DNA from: JAGXLC01 sp964585385
GTDB lineage: Bacteria; Bacteroidota; Bacteroidia; Bacteroidales; UBA12077
Direction of reading: 5' to 3'
Length of the DNA: 64,000 nucleotides
NCBI GenBank assembly: GCA_964585385.1
Contig: CAZPDP010000017.1
Span: 1 to 64,000, forward strand
Position 1 is the stretch's first letter; the number at the start of each line of letters is the position of its first letter. The position numbers were made by a program, and so were the translations under genes. This document shows positions 7,604-16,260 of the stretch, piece by piece. The notes beneath the pieces are model-generated. The model was not told the origin of the DNA. It did no database searches and was given only the letters and a program-made list of their open reading frames with translations.

Positions 7604-8251
7604 ATGCATAAAATAAGGTTTATTTCTTCGGTTCTTCTATTCAGTTTTTTTCTTTTTAGTTGCGAACAACCCCCATCTCACATTGACGAACAGTTTGGCA
7701 ATGGTATTATCCTAACCCGGGACTCTTCTGTTGCATTTTTTAAAGGAATGACATTTTTCCCCGAAGGCAGTGATAAAGACACCAGTAAATTAAAAACCAA
7801 ACTCAACTTATATCATTACAAACCTTATAAAGCTAAGGCACAGCTAATTCATAGTTTCGGGATAATAAAAAACTGGCCGGAAGAATGGGAAACATACCTG
7901 GCTCAAAGTAATGACCTGATTGGTTTTTCTCTGGCAAATACCAAAAAATCGAGAATTAACAAAGAAGAAGGAATATATATCTACAACCTAACTACAGGCA
8001 AAACAAATAAAATTGAAGAAACCGGACAAACTTTCTGGATTTCACCCGATGGCAAACTTATTATTTATCATCTCTATGATGAAGAAAGCGAATCCTACAA
8101 CCTATACGGATACGATCTTGAAAAAGAAAGCAGATCAATTTATGAAGAAGGACAACCCAAAATTAGAAATGTTGAATGGTTGAGAGATGGAGAAGCTGCA
8201 CTATTGCTAACAGAGGAAAAAGATTCAACCATTGTGGTGGAATTTAAATAG
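7604..8251 (+). CDS. Putative lipoprotein of unknown function
   Basis: A 215-residue protein with a lipoprotein signal peptide (FFLFSC, Cys about residue 20). I do not recognise a named family. The C-terminal half has stretches like TolB/WD-type propeller blades, FWISPDGKLIIYHLYDE and IRNVEWLRDGEAALLLTEE, suggesting one or two blades rather than a full propeller. It stands alone behind a strong promoter. Exposure at the inner or outer membrane is inferred from the lipobox only. Confidence 0.7.
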   Translation: MHKIRFISSVLLFSFFLFSCEQPPSHIDEQFGNGIILTRDSSVAFFKGMTFFPEGSDKDTSKLKTKLNLYHYKPYKAKAQLIHSFGIIKNWPEEWETYLAQSNDLIGFSLANTKKSRINKEEGIYIYNLTTGKTNKIEETGQTFWISPDGKLIIYHLYDEESESYNLYGYDLEKESRSIYEEGQPKIRNVEWLRDGEAALLLTEEKDSTIVVEFK

Positions 8252-8343
8252 TACTTCTCCCGTATACATAAACAGCTTATTGTTTTACTAATCAGTTTGT
8301 TGGGATTCAAAAAAATATTAATTTGTACCGAGCCTCACTACAC

Positions 8344-8590
8344 GCCTCAGCCGGTTTCTTTGTTTCAAAAGCCCGCTGAAGCGGGCTATAGGTGGAATGG
8401 GACGTCTGAATCGATCACCCGGCTGAAGCCGGGTGCTAGTCTCATGGTTAAATCCATGATTATTCGGTTATTTTATGAGATTAGCTTCTCCTTCGTAGTT
8501 TTACTACGGAGAAGGAACACCCGCGTTCACGCGGGTGATGCTGAATCGAACACTCAACACATCCTCAGCCGGCTTTGAGCCGGCTTCCTG
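8344..8590. repeat. Cluster of REP-like GC-rich hairpins
   Basis: At least five short palindromes follow one another: AGCCCGC-TGAA-GCGGGCT (8370-8387), CACCCGGC-TGAA-GCCGGGTG (8416-8435), CATGG-N6-CCATG (8443-8458), an imperfect CTTCTC...GAGAAG hairpin (about 8485-8515), CACCCGCG-TTCA-CGCGGGTG (8518-8537) and a doubled AGCCGGCT (8567-8574, 8578-8585). CCTCAGCCGG opens and closes the block. This resembles repetitive extragenic palindromes arranged as a mosaic. The reading frame across the block is explained by the hairpins and is not considered a gene. Confidence 0.65.
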
Positions 8591-8700
8591 ATTTTCTAAA
8601 ATGCTAAAGCGAGCTGGAAATTGAGGGTTAGTATGCTAGAGTAGCTCAATGTATTTACACAATAGAAAAAAGCACGCTTTTAGGGAGAGTCCTAATAGAA

Positions 8701-8784
8701 ATATATAAGAGTCACTCTAATATCAGAGTTAATCTTATATATGTAGTTTTTAGATTACCTGGATCCATGTTAGAATAATTCTAA
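8701..8784. promoter_or_regulatory. Palindromes upstream of the LuxR-type gene
   Basis: A 42-base nested palindrome spans 8701-8742: outer arms ATATATAAGA/TCTTATATAT, inner arms ACTCT/AGAGT. A second one, TTAGAAT-A-ATTCTAA, spans 8770-8784. Both lie within 185 bases of the regulator start at 8885, so they are candidate operators or 5' leader structure. No clear -7 element is seen. Confidence 0.4.
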
Positions 8785-8884
8785 ATAACCTGATTGTCTG
8801 GATTTTTTATTCATAATTACTATTTTTAATACAAAAATACAGGTAAAAATACCGTGTAAGATTTATTGTTTTAATCCAATAACA

Positions 8885-9613
8885 ATGATATCATCCTACA
8901 AAACACAGAAAGAGATTCAACAGGTTTTAAATCTCAAGCTATTTACCCTTGAAAAGGAACAAAAGGTAAAAGATTTCAAAATCCAGGATGTTGGTGATTC
9001 TTTACCCGTCGGATTATTAATTAATCATAGGGATGGACAGAATCTGTATATGAATAAAATTTCTGAAGAGTTACTGAACTATACCCGGGAAGAAATTAAT
9101 AATTTAGGACAAAGTTATCCGGAAGCAATAAGCTTTGATCCTTCTGAAATAAAAATCCTTAAAAAACTGATTATAAACTATTATGAACGTGAAGACAATA
9201 CCGAAGTATTATCCTTTTTCCAACGTGTCAGGCCCCAGGGATTTGAACAATTTAAATGGATGTATATTACCTCTAAACTTCTGAGAGAAGACCCTAATGA
9301 AACTCCTGACAAAAGAATCGTCATTGCCTGTCCTGTTGATTTAATGGGTAATATGAGCAGTAAGATTAATAAAGCGCTCGACGACAATCTATTCATGAAA
9401 AAAAATCTCATGAAATTTGCCCAGCTTACAAAAAGGGAAAAACAAATCATAACGTTAGTGGCACAGGGTTACAGCAATCCAGATATATCTGAAATACTCT
9501 TTATATCAAGGCATACCGTTGAAAAACACAGAAAAAATATAAAATATAAAGTAGAAACAAAAAGTACAGCTGAACTCATCCGGTTTGCAATAGCTTTTGA
9601 CCTGGTAGATTAG
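8885..9613 (+). CDS. PAS-LuxR type transcriptional regulator
   Basis: Cytosolic DNA-binding regulator of 242 residues. Residues about 37-155 look like a PAS fold (GDSLPVGLLINHRDG, then YMNKISEELLNYTREEI). The last 65 residues are a LuxR/GerE helix-turn-helix: LTKREKQIITLVAQGYSN, then ISRHTVEKHRKNI as the recognition helix region. There is no receiver domain, so the input is probably a ligand or protein partner of the PAS domain. The upstream palindromes suggest autoregulation (inference). It converges with a PAS histidine kinase gene, which may or may not be functionally linked. Confidence 0.85.
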   Translation: MISSYKTQKEIQQVLNLKLFTLEKEQKVKDFKIQDVGDSLPVGLLINHRDGQNLYMNKISEELLNYTREEINNLGQSYPEAISFDPSEIKILKKLIINYYEREDNTEVLSFFQRVRPQGFEQFKWMYITSKLLREDPNETPDKRIVIACPVDLMGNMSSKINKALDDNLFMKKNLMKFAQLTKREKQIITLVAQGYSNPDISEILFISRHTVEKHRKNIKYKVETKSTAELIRFAIAFDLVD

Positions 9614-9908
9614 TTAATACCTTCAAATTAACAGTAATCCAACAGGCCCCACCTCAACCTTTCACAATCGTATATTTTAACGAGAAAATCCAATTCTTTA
9701 AACATATTCCTGTAGGATACATTAGGCAATATAAAGGCATGGCATATCCAATAAAAGCTCGTACAACAGAAAAGTCTATATATTTCCAAAGATAAAGCTT
9801 CATATACACAGTATCATTGTCTCCTTTCAACTGATAATCAGAAGAGTCTATTCCGATGAAATGAAAATTAATTTCAAACGTAATAGCAGGTAAATATACT
9901 AGATTTTT

Positions 9909-11870
9909 CTAATGACGAAGCGGAAGGCTGAATTTAAATTCGCTTCCATCCCCTGGTTCGCTTTCCACCCAAATACTCTCTCCATGTTTTTCAATAAAAT
10001 CTTTACAAATGAGCAGACCTAAACCCGTACCTTTTTCGCCGGAGGTACCTGATCTGCTCAGATACTTTTCTTTGTTAAATATCTGGTCAATATCCTTCTT
10101 TGCTATTCCTGTTCCGTTGTCAGCTACAGTAACGATAAGCTTATCATTTTTAATCTCAGGATATAGATGAATAGTGCCTCCCTGGCTTGTAAACTTAACT
10201 GAGTTAGATATTAAATTCCTTAACACAGTTTCTATCATTTTCTTATCAGCAATTACCTTTGTCTCTTCATTAAAACCACTTAACAAAGTAATACCCTTTC
10301 TTTTTGCTTTTTGATGAAAAATCTTGATGTTTTGTTCTATAAGCTCTTTTAATTCCAATTCGCCTGGTTCAAACGACAATTTTCCTCTTTGAAAAGTAGA
10401 CCATTCTAACAGATTTTCGAGCAAATCATTTGTCCTTCTGGCAGAAGCATAAATTAATTCAATAAACTTTTTCAATTTTTCACCGGAATAATTTTGGTAA
10501 TTTTTATGAATAAGCTCAGAAAACCCAATAATATCTGACAGGGGGTTTTTGAGATCATGTCCAATTATGGTGAATAAACGGTCTTTTGTGGCATTCAAAT
10601 CACGAAGCATGTTTTCGCTCTTTTTTCTCTCTGTAATATCGATTGCTATTTCCAGTTTAACAATCCTACCATCGGGCCAATAAATAGCTTTATCAGTAAC
10701 ATCATACCACTTACCGGTATTTTCATTCTCGTATTCAAAATGATAAGCTTCAGCAGGTTTACCTTCCTTATCCAACAGTTTATTGTTCGGACAAACATCA
10801 CAAGGGATGGTGGTACCAGAATAGAAGACATCCTTACATATACGGCCTTCACAATCTCCAAACAACTCTTTAGACTTCTTATTCAAAAAAAGTATCTCGA
10901 GCGTATTGAGATCGATAACATAAATCATTGCTTCCAGGCTGTTCATTATTGAAGCAAACTGATCCCGAACCATTTTTAATGCTTGTTCTGCTTTTTTTCT
11001 GTCATCTATATCAATATGCGTTCCCAAGGCACGAACGGGATTTCCGTTTTCATCAAAATTATTGATTTTACCCCAGTTTAAAATCCATTTATATGAACCA
11101 TCTTTTGTTTTTAACCTGTGTTCAACAGCAAAAGTTTCTATTTTCCTGGATTCATGAGCCGTAGCTACTTTATCTACCACCTCTCTGTCCTCCGGATGGA
11201 TTAATGATTTCCAGATCTTAGCATTATCAGGAATTTCTCCAGGTTCATAACCAAGCATTTCAGCCCATCTTTCTGTACGATACACTTTGCCGGTTTTCAG
11301 ATTATGATCCCACAATCCAATATTAGCGCTCTCAAGTGCAAGTTCCAGTCGTTCCTTATTTTCTTTTAAATTACGCTCTCTTTCTTTAAATGCTGTTAAG
11401 TCTCTAATCGTTGAGGCTAAATAGATTTTGTCTCCTGCCCGGGCAGCAGCCAGGGATTGTTCTCCTATGAAGGTTGTGCCATCTTTCTTTTGGAAAACAC
11501 GCTCAGTTCGTCTATTAACATGACCACAGCTGCCTACCCCATCCTGTAAATAATCTCCCAGGCGTTTCTTATACATGCTTTTTGCATCGTCCTTCAGCAA
11601 AACTTCTACAGGCTGATTCAAAACCTCACTTTCACTATATTGGAACAATTCCTCAGCAGCAGGATTAAACAATACGATTTCTCCTTCTGAATTAATGCAG
11701 ATAATAGCATCCAGGTTGGATTTCACTGCCACATGAAGATAATAGCCGGAAGCACGGGATTCCTCGAGTAATTTCTTTAATTCATTATTCTCTCTCTCAA
11801 GTGCATTGAATTTCTTTTTTATTCCGAATGCACTTAACCCCCAATGTTTTATTTTCTGATGAAGTCCCAT
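9909..11870 (-). CDS. Soluble multi-PAS histidine kinase
   Basis: A 653-residue sensor kinase without membrane segments. An N-terminal coiled coil is followed by three PAS units (about 45-160, 170-295, 300-420). The HisKA domain has phospho-acceptor His438 in IIGHDLKNPLSDIIGFSEL. The HATPase domain has the N box LRNLISNSVKFT, G1 VADNGTGI and G2 GEKGTGLGLLI. The third PAS carries four cysteines, Cys340, Cys345, Cys357 and Cys360 (the last two as PCDVC), which could bind a metal or sense redox (inference). No receiver domain or response regulator is adjacent. After its TAG stop the frame stays open for 84 more codons. Confidence 0.9.
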   Translation of the reverse strand: MGLHQKIKHWGLSAFGIKKKFNALERENNELKKLLEESRASGYYLHVAVKSNLDAIICINSEGEIVLFNPAAEELFQYSESEVLNQPVEVLLKDDAKSMYKKRLGDYLQDGVGSCGHVNRRTERVFQKKDGTTFIGEQSLAAARAGDKIYLASTIRDLTAFKERERNLKENKERLELALESANIGLWDHNLKTGKVYRTERWAEMLGYEPGEIPDNAKIWKSLIHPEDREVVDKVATAHESRKIETFAVEHRLKTKDGSYKWILNWGKINNFDENGNPVRALGTHIDIDDRKKAEQALKMVRDQFASIMNSLEAMIYVIDLNTLEILFLNKKSKELFGDCEGRICKDVFYSGTTIPCDVCPNNKLLDKEGKPAEAYHFEYENENTGKWYDVTDKAIYWPDGRIVKLEIAIDITERKKSENMLRDLNATKDRLFTIIGHDLKNPLSDIIGFSELIHKNYQNYSGEKLKKFIELIYASARRTNDLLENLLEWSTFQRGKLSFEPGELELKELIEQNIKIFHQKAKRKGITLLSGFNEETKVIADKKMIETVLRNLISNSVKFTSQGGTIHLYPEIKNDKLIVTVADNGTGIAKKDIDQIFNKEKYLSRSGTSGEKGTGLGLLICKDFIEKHGESIWVESEPGDGSEFKFSLPLRH

Positions 11871-11931
11871 AAAAAGTTAGAATATGATATGAATATACTG
11901 GTATTGAAAAGTTTGCAAAAAATATCCTCAA

Positions 11932-11951
11932 TTCTTAGCCCGAATAATTCA
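11932..11951. repeat. Dispersed palindrome, half copy
   Basis: TTCTTAGCCCGAATAATTCA is the exact reverse complement of 5108-5127. Only one arm is present here. It lies in the 306-base gap between the kinase and the OmpH-like gene, which otherwise holds only the terminator at 12127-12155. Confidence 0.5.
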
Positions 11952-12126
11952 GGTTAGATAAATGAAATTTCATTCAAAGGTACTTATTTTGTAAGAATAT
12001 TCTTACAGCATATTTCCTTTACGAAAACAATTAAATAAAGGTTACAAACCCCTGTTTATCTTAAGGTTAAATTCCAAACATTTTACAGGTTCGCCCTATT
12101 TAAAAGGTATATTCCCGAATACTAAA

Positions 12127-12155
12127 AAAGCCGTCTCTCGGGCGAGGACGGCTTT
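12127..12155 (-). terminator. Terminator of the OmpH-like gene
   Basis: AAAGCCGTC (12127-12135) pairs with GACGGCTTT (12147-12155), and the inner CTC/GAG extends the stem. On the minus strand the stem is followed by TTTTTTAGT. It lies 21 bases past the stop codon. Confidence 0.8.
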
Positions 12156-12176
12156 AAACAATTCTAACTCCTGGTT

Positions 12177-12803
12177 TTATTTATTTTTTTGTTCTTTTTC
12201 GTATGCGTTATTCAGGCCTGTTAATACATCCTTAGTTATATTGAATTTATTTGCCCTGTATAGCAAAGGACCTCCAAAAGAATAACTTAACACATAATGG
12301 TAGTTATTTTCAGCGGCATATTCATCCAGGTATTCCATAATGCTGTTAAGAACCTGTCTGTATATAACCTGCTCTTTTTCGGCAAGTTCTGAACTTATAT
12401 TATCCCTCATCTGGTATAACTGCTGCTCTTTCTGGCCAAGTTCCTGTTGCATCATTTGAGCTTTTGCCCTCGTAATCAACCCTTTATTTAGTTTCTCTCT
12501 CAGATCCTGAAACTCGCTTTGCAACTCCCTGGATTTACTTTCAAGCTTAGCTTGTGAGTTGGTTTGGTCTTCCAGGAATTCATCACGTTTGTCCTGATAC
12601 ATTTGATAATCTGCCAGCAGTGAATCAATATCCACATAAGCAACGCGTAACTGATTGTAACTCTGAAAGGCTTCTTCTGTTGTTTCAGACTTTGATTTTT
12701 TTGTTGATTCCTTCGTAGATCCTTCTCCTGAAAAATGCAGGTAGAATAAAACCGCTACTGCAATCAGAAGTATAATATTAAGAACCGGACTTATTTTATT
12801 CAT
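12177..12803 (-). CDS. OmpH/Skp-family periplasmic protein
   Basis: Membrane-anchored relative of the Skp (OmpH) chaperone, which holds unfolded outer-membrane proteins in the periplasm. It has an N-terminal uncleaved anchor (INIILLIAVAVLFYLHF region, residues 7-24), then the family start VAYVDIDSLLADY near 54. A long coiled coil (about 70-150) is rich in Gln, Glu and Lys. The C-terminal part folds back (YHYVLSYSFGGPLLYRAN). The 208 residues suit the family. Its neighbour encodes an outer-membrane PorP/SprF protein, in line with an envelope role. A -7 element lies upstream and a terminator downstream. Confidence 0.85.
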   Translation of the reverse strand: MNKISPVLNIILLIAVAVLFYLHFSGEGSTKESTKKSKSETTEEAFQSYNQLRVAYVDIDSLLADYQMYQDKRDEFLEDQTNSQAKLESKSRELQSEFQDLREKLNKGLITRAKAQMMQQELGQKEQQLYQMRDNISSELAEKEQVIYRQVLNSIMEYLDEYAAENNYHYVLSYSFGGPLLYRANKFNITKDVLTGLNNAYEKEQKNK

Positions 12804-12830
12804 CGTTTAAAAATTTTGTTATACAAACCG

Positions 12831-12838
12831 CAAATATA
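12831..12838 (-). promoter_or_regulatory. -7 element of the OmpH-like gene
   Basis: On the minus strand TATATTTG fits TAnnTTTG, 28 bases upstream of the start codon. No convincing -33 TTG is seen. Confidence 0.45.
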
Positions 12839-12906
12839 AAGTAAAGCACTTCTTTAGAAAAGTGAAAAAGCTATTTTTTCTGAAAAAAATAAAAAACAAT
12901 TGAATT

Positions 12907-13890
12907 TTAGAGTCCCGGACATGGATTGACTCTCCATTTTTCTCTCGGGGTTAAATACTCACCAAATTTAAAAATAATGGATATTTCATGTGCTCCTTCC
13001 GACAAACCTGCTAATTCAGATACTGTTACATCATAGCTATAGCCGAAAGAAAATTGATCAATTGAATAACCCAGCAAAACAGCAATTGCATCATTTGATG
13101 GATATTGTCTGAACACAGGTATGCCCCTGTACCAGAATCCTAACATAAAGGGTTTTTTGTTCCAATAAACACCCATATTAAGCTGGTAATTAAGCCCCTG
13201 TTTCCTGAAATGAATGGCCGGAAAAAGACTCTCAAACGATCGGCGGCTGTATCGCTGTCCTATAGGAATTCGCATTCCGCCAAAAATCGAATACTTCATT
13301 GGCAGCAGGCTCTCTTCTCCGGTTAATGATTGATTTGGCATTAAGAGGTGATCTACTGTTAAACCAAACCAATATTGCTCTGATAAAAACAAAGCAGAGG
13401 CAGAGGCGTCAACATCCCATACAAATTCTTTGGGCCTGGGTTCTGTACGGACCCATGTTTCATCTATAATCTCGTTTCCAAAAGTTAGTTTATCAAATTG
13501 CAGTTGCTGCTGGGTATAATAAAAACCAAGGGCAGGAATAGCTCTCCATTCATGATTCAGTTCTATGTGATAAGCATACAACAAGCCCAGGTTGGTGGTG
13601 GATAATCTTCCGGCTCCTGCCTGCTCACGGAGTAACTGAACTCCTAACCCACTATTTATGCTGTGTAGAAAATGATCATATGAAAATGCATACGTTACAA
13701 AGGATTTTGGAATAGCCGGCCACTGGTCACGGTAGTTCAAAGCTATCCTTTTTCCCTTTGTACTTCCTGCAAAAGATGGTGAAAGATACATTGGAGAAGC
13801 AAAAAACTGGGTAAACTGTGGATCCTGTCCTTTAAGTTCAGGTGTCAGCAAGAAAAAGGCCAGACATATAAAAAATATTTTTCTAATCAT
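12907..13890 (-). CDS. PorP/SprF family type IX secretion membrane protein
   Basis: Outer-membrane beta-barrel of the PorP/SprF family, which partners the type IX secretion/gliding machinery or anchors secreted gliding adhesins. It has a cleavable signal peptide ending LKGQ (about 21), then the family start QDPQFTQFFASPMYLSPSFAG, and alternating beta strands such as GLGVQLLREQAG and SFGYSYDVTVSELAG through to the C-terminal GAHEISIIFKF. At 327 residues it is normal for the family. Not next to porK/L/M/N, so it is probably an accessory paralogue. It may serve the T9SS cargo at 32-35 kb, but that link is inference. Confidence 0.88.
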   Translation of the reverse strand: MIRKIFFICLAFFLLTPELKGQDPQFTQFFASPMYLSPSFAGSTKGKRIALNYRDQWPAIPKSFVTYAFSYDHFLHSINSGLGVQLLREQAGAGRLSTTNLGLLYAYHIELNHEWRAIPALGFYYTQQQLQFDKLTFGNEIIDETWVRTEPRPKEFVWDVDASASALFLSEQYWFGLTVDHLLMPNQSLTGEESLLPMKYSIFGGMRIPIGQRYSRRSFESLFPAIHFRKQGLNYQLNMGVYWNKKPFMLGFWYRGIPVFRQYPSNDAIAVLLGYSIDQFSFGYSYDVTVSELAGLSEGAHEISIIFKFGEYLTPREKWRVNPCPGL

Positions 13891-14260
13891 ACCCTGTATT
13901 CGCTTATCTAAAAAATAAGCTGTTTTATCAATTTTTACGTTAAATATATAAAAATGTTTGACACAATAATGACTCTATACGTATAAAAGAGCTTCTTTAA
14001 AGTAAATTCATATTGAGTCAGGAACTCACTTTAAATTGTTACACCCCCCATAATTATTAACAATACACTGATTTAAAGGCTGTTACAAAATAGCCCGACT
14101 AGTACTGGTATTATTTTTTTCTAATCTAAATTAATCTTAATAAACGATGAATTTTCATTTTAAGTTTCCTGGAAGGCAAAACTTTTGACCAATTGAATAG
14201 AAAAATCCCGGAATGATATTCAATCCGGGATTAATGTAAATTTATAAGTTTATTCAGAAA
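13891..14260. other. Intergenic region, no gene seen
   Basis: A 370-base gap. It holds the terminator at 14204-14232 and a small perfect palindrome TATACGTATA (13976-13985) flanked by CTC/GAG, which could be an operator for the PorP/SprF gene. No reading frame or RNA gene is evident. Confidence 0.5.
14204..14232 (-). terminator. Terminator of the methylmalonyl-CoA decarboxylase operon
   Basis: AATCCCGGA (14204-14212) pairs with TCCGGGATT (14224-14232). On the minus strand the stem is followed by TTTTTC. It lies 28 bases after the stop of the beta subunit gene. Confidence 0.8.
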
Positions 14261-15796
14261 TTACATCAGGAAGCTAATAAGAATACCTGCAGCCACAGCT
14301 GAACCAATCACTCCTGAAACATTGGGTGCCATAGCATGCATGAGGAGGTGGTTGTTGGGATTTGCCAACAATCCTTCATGTTGAACCACCCTGGCGCTGT
14401 CAGGAACAGCAGATACTCCTGAAGCACCGATTAATGGATTGATTTTGTTATCGCCTTTAAGGAACAGGTTCATGATCTTGGCAAAGGTAAGACCTCCGAT
14501 TGTTGCAATCATAAATGATAACGCTCCTAAACCGAAAATCATAAGGGATTTCGGGGTAAGAAATACATCAGCCTGGGTGGAAGCTCCTACAGTAAGACCC
14601 AATAAAATCGTAACGATATCAATCAGAGAATTGCGAGCTGTTTCAGCCAGTCTTCTTGTAACCCCTGATTCCTTCAGAATATTTCCAAAGAACAACATAC
14701 CAAGCAGTGGTAATGCACTTGGTGAAATATAGGCTGTTAACAACAAACCGATAATAGGGAACAATATCTTCTCCAATTTTGATACCGAACGGGGTGATTT
14801 CATTACAATCTTTCGTTCTCTCTTCGAGGTAAGAAGTCTCATAAAAGGGGGCTGAATTACAGGTACGAGAGCCATATAAGAGTATGCCGCAATAGCTATT
14901 GGTCCGATAAGATGAGGAGCCAGTTTGGAGGAGAGAAAAATAGCTGTTGGTCCATCTGCACCTCCGATGATTCCGATAGCACCAGCTTCAGCAGGTGTAT
15001 ACCCAAGGGCAAGAGCACCCAGGAAAGTAAGGAATATACCTATTTGTGCAGCAGCGCCAAGCAGCATCAAACGCGGATTGGAAATAAGGGAGCTAAAATC
15101 TGTCATAGCTCCTATTCCCAGGAAAATGAGAGGCGGATAAATACCTTGTTTGACACCATAATATAAATAGTTCATCACACTTCCTTCCTCATATATCCCC
15201 AATTGAAGATTAAATCCTTCAGCCTGAAAAAAGGGTATATTTCCAATAATGATACCCACTCCAATGGGAACAAGCAAAAGGGGTTCATATTCAAACCGGA
15301 TAGCCAGAAAAATAAAGAACAAACCCACAGCTAACATAATCAGGTGCCCCGGTGTGACGTTACCAAAACCTGTATATTCATAAAAGCTTAATAACCCTGC
15401 AACAGGACGGGAATAATGATTAAATTTCTGTCCTCCGATAACAAGCTTCTCATTTTCTGTTAAATAACCCTTTCGGGTACCCAGGTCAGGACTATTAAAG
15501 GTTACAATAATATCGTTTTCTTCAGTAATTTTCCATGTGCCCCGGAACTTCATTTTGATTGAATCCAGGTAGAATGTACCGTCTGTTTCAAACTGATATC
15601 CTTTGAAACGCTTCGTCGTTTCATCACTTTCTGCACTGATTTTGTATCCCTCAAATTTACCTAACCATTTACCAGAGATAAGCTCTTCGGAAATTTCTAT
15701 TTTATTCCCGCTCATTTTTCCCTGGGCAAAAGAGATATTAGTAAACAAGGTGATGATAAATAATGAAAAAGAAAATGCGATTATATATTTTTTCAT
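14261..15796 (-). CDS. Na+-pumping decarboxylase beta subunit with N-terminal extension
   Basis: Membrane subunit (OadB/MmdB/GcdB family) that decarboxylates carboxybiotin and pumps Na+. The channel core (about 148-511) has the family start VTPGHLIMLAVGLFF, the GGADGPTAIFLSS motif with the Na+-binding Asp281 (equivalent to Asp203 of Klebsiella OadB), the AAYSYMALVPVIQPP helix, and NPLIGASGVSAVPDSARV. Ahead of this lies an unusual section of about 130 residues: a signal peptide (cleavage near 25) and a small beta-rich domain (about 38-125, SGKWLGKFEGY to FRGTWKITEENDIIVTF) resembling lipocalin-like folds. It is last in the operon after the biotin carrier, 24 bases away. Confidence 0.9.
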   Translation of the reverse strand: MKKYIIAFSFSLFIITLFTNISFAQGKMSGNKIEISEELISGKWLGKFEGYKISAESDETTKRFKGYQFETDGTFYLDSIKMKFRGTWKITEENDIIVTFNSPDLGTRKGYLTENEKLVIGGQKFNHYSRPVAGLLSFYEYTGFGNVTPGHLIMLAVGLFFIFLAIRFEYEPLLLVPIGVGIIIGNIPFFQAEGFNLQLGIYEEGSVMNYLYYGVKQGIYPPLIFLGIGAMTDFSSLISNPRLMLLGAAAQIGIFLTFLGALALGYTPAEAGAIGIIGGADGPTAIFLSSKLAPHLIGPIAIAAYSYMALVPVIQPPFMRLLTSKRERKIVMKSPRSVSKLEKILFPIIGLLLTAYISPSALPLLGMLFFGNILKESGVTRRLAETARNSLIDIVTILLGLTVGASTQADVFLTPKSLMIFGLGALSFMIATIGGLTFAKIMNLFLKGDNKINPLIGASGVSAVPDSARVVQHEGLLANPNNHLLMHAMAPNVSGVIGSAVAAGILISFLM

Positions 15797-15820
15797 GACG
15801 TCCGTTTAGTTGTTATTGAT

Positions 15821-16249
15821 TTATTCGATTTCTGCCAGTACATCATTCTGTAAAACAGAGTCCCCTTCCTTAACTTTTATAGAAGAGACTTTCCCATCTT
15901 TTTCGGCGAGCACATTATTTTCCATCTTCATCGCCTCCATAATCATAATCTTATCGCCTTTTTTCACCTCATCGCCTTCTTTAACGAGAATCTTAAATAT
16001 ATTACCAGGTAATGGCGCTTTAACCGCTGTTGCTCTGCTGCTAACAGTTTTCTTGATTTTACTGTCTGTTCTTCTGGTGGGTATATTAGAACGGACCAGT
16101 GTAGGAGTTTTAGACTTAGCAGTTTCTTTCTTTTCTACTTCCACTTCATAAAGTGTTCCGTTTACTTCAATCTTTGCCAGGTTATCCTCAAACTCCTTTA
16201 TTTCAACGTCGTATGAATTACCTCTTATTTTGAATTTAAATTTTTTCAT
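15821..16249 (-). CDS. Biotin carboxyl carrier subunit
   Basis: Carries carboxybiotin between the carboxyltransferase and the membrane beta subunit. The 142 residues comprise an N-terminal segment typical of the OadA C-terminal/MmdC family, a flexible Ser/Thr/Lys linker (about 40-75), and a biotinyl domain (76-142) with biotinylated Lys108 in EAMKMEN. It lies between the OadG-like and beta-subunit genes, so it belongs to the decarboxylase rather than to acetyl-CoA carboxylase. Confidence 0.93.
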   Translation of the reverse strand: MKKFKFKIRGNSYDVEIKEFEDNLAKIEVNGTLYEVEVEKKETAKSKTPTLVRSNIPTRRTDSKIKKTVSSRATAVKAPLPGNIFKILVKEGDEVKKGDKIMIMEAMKMENNVLAEKDGKVSSIKVKEGDSVLQNDVLAEIE

Positions 16250-16260
16250 TTTTCCTGATG

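Noticed and set aside
8297..8578. 93-codon frame upstream of the LuxR gene
   Set aside because: It spans the REP-like hairpin block and shows no protein-like composition.
14912..15166. Antisense frames inside the beta subunit gene
   Set aside because: They are opposite a well-conserved membrane protein and have no family features.
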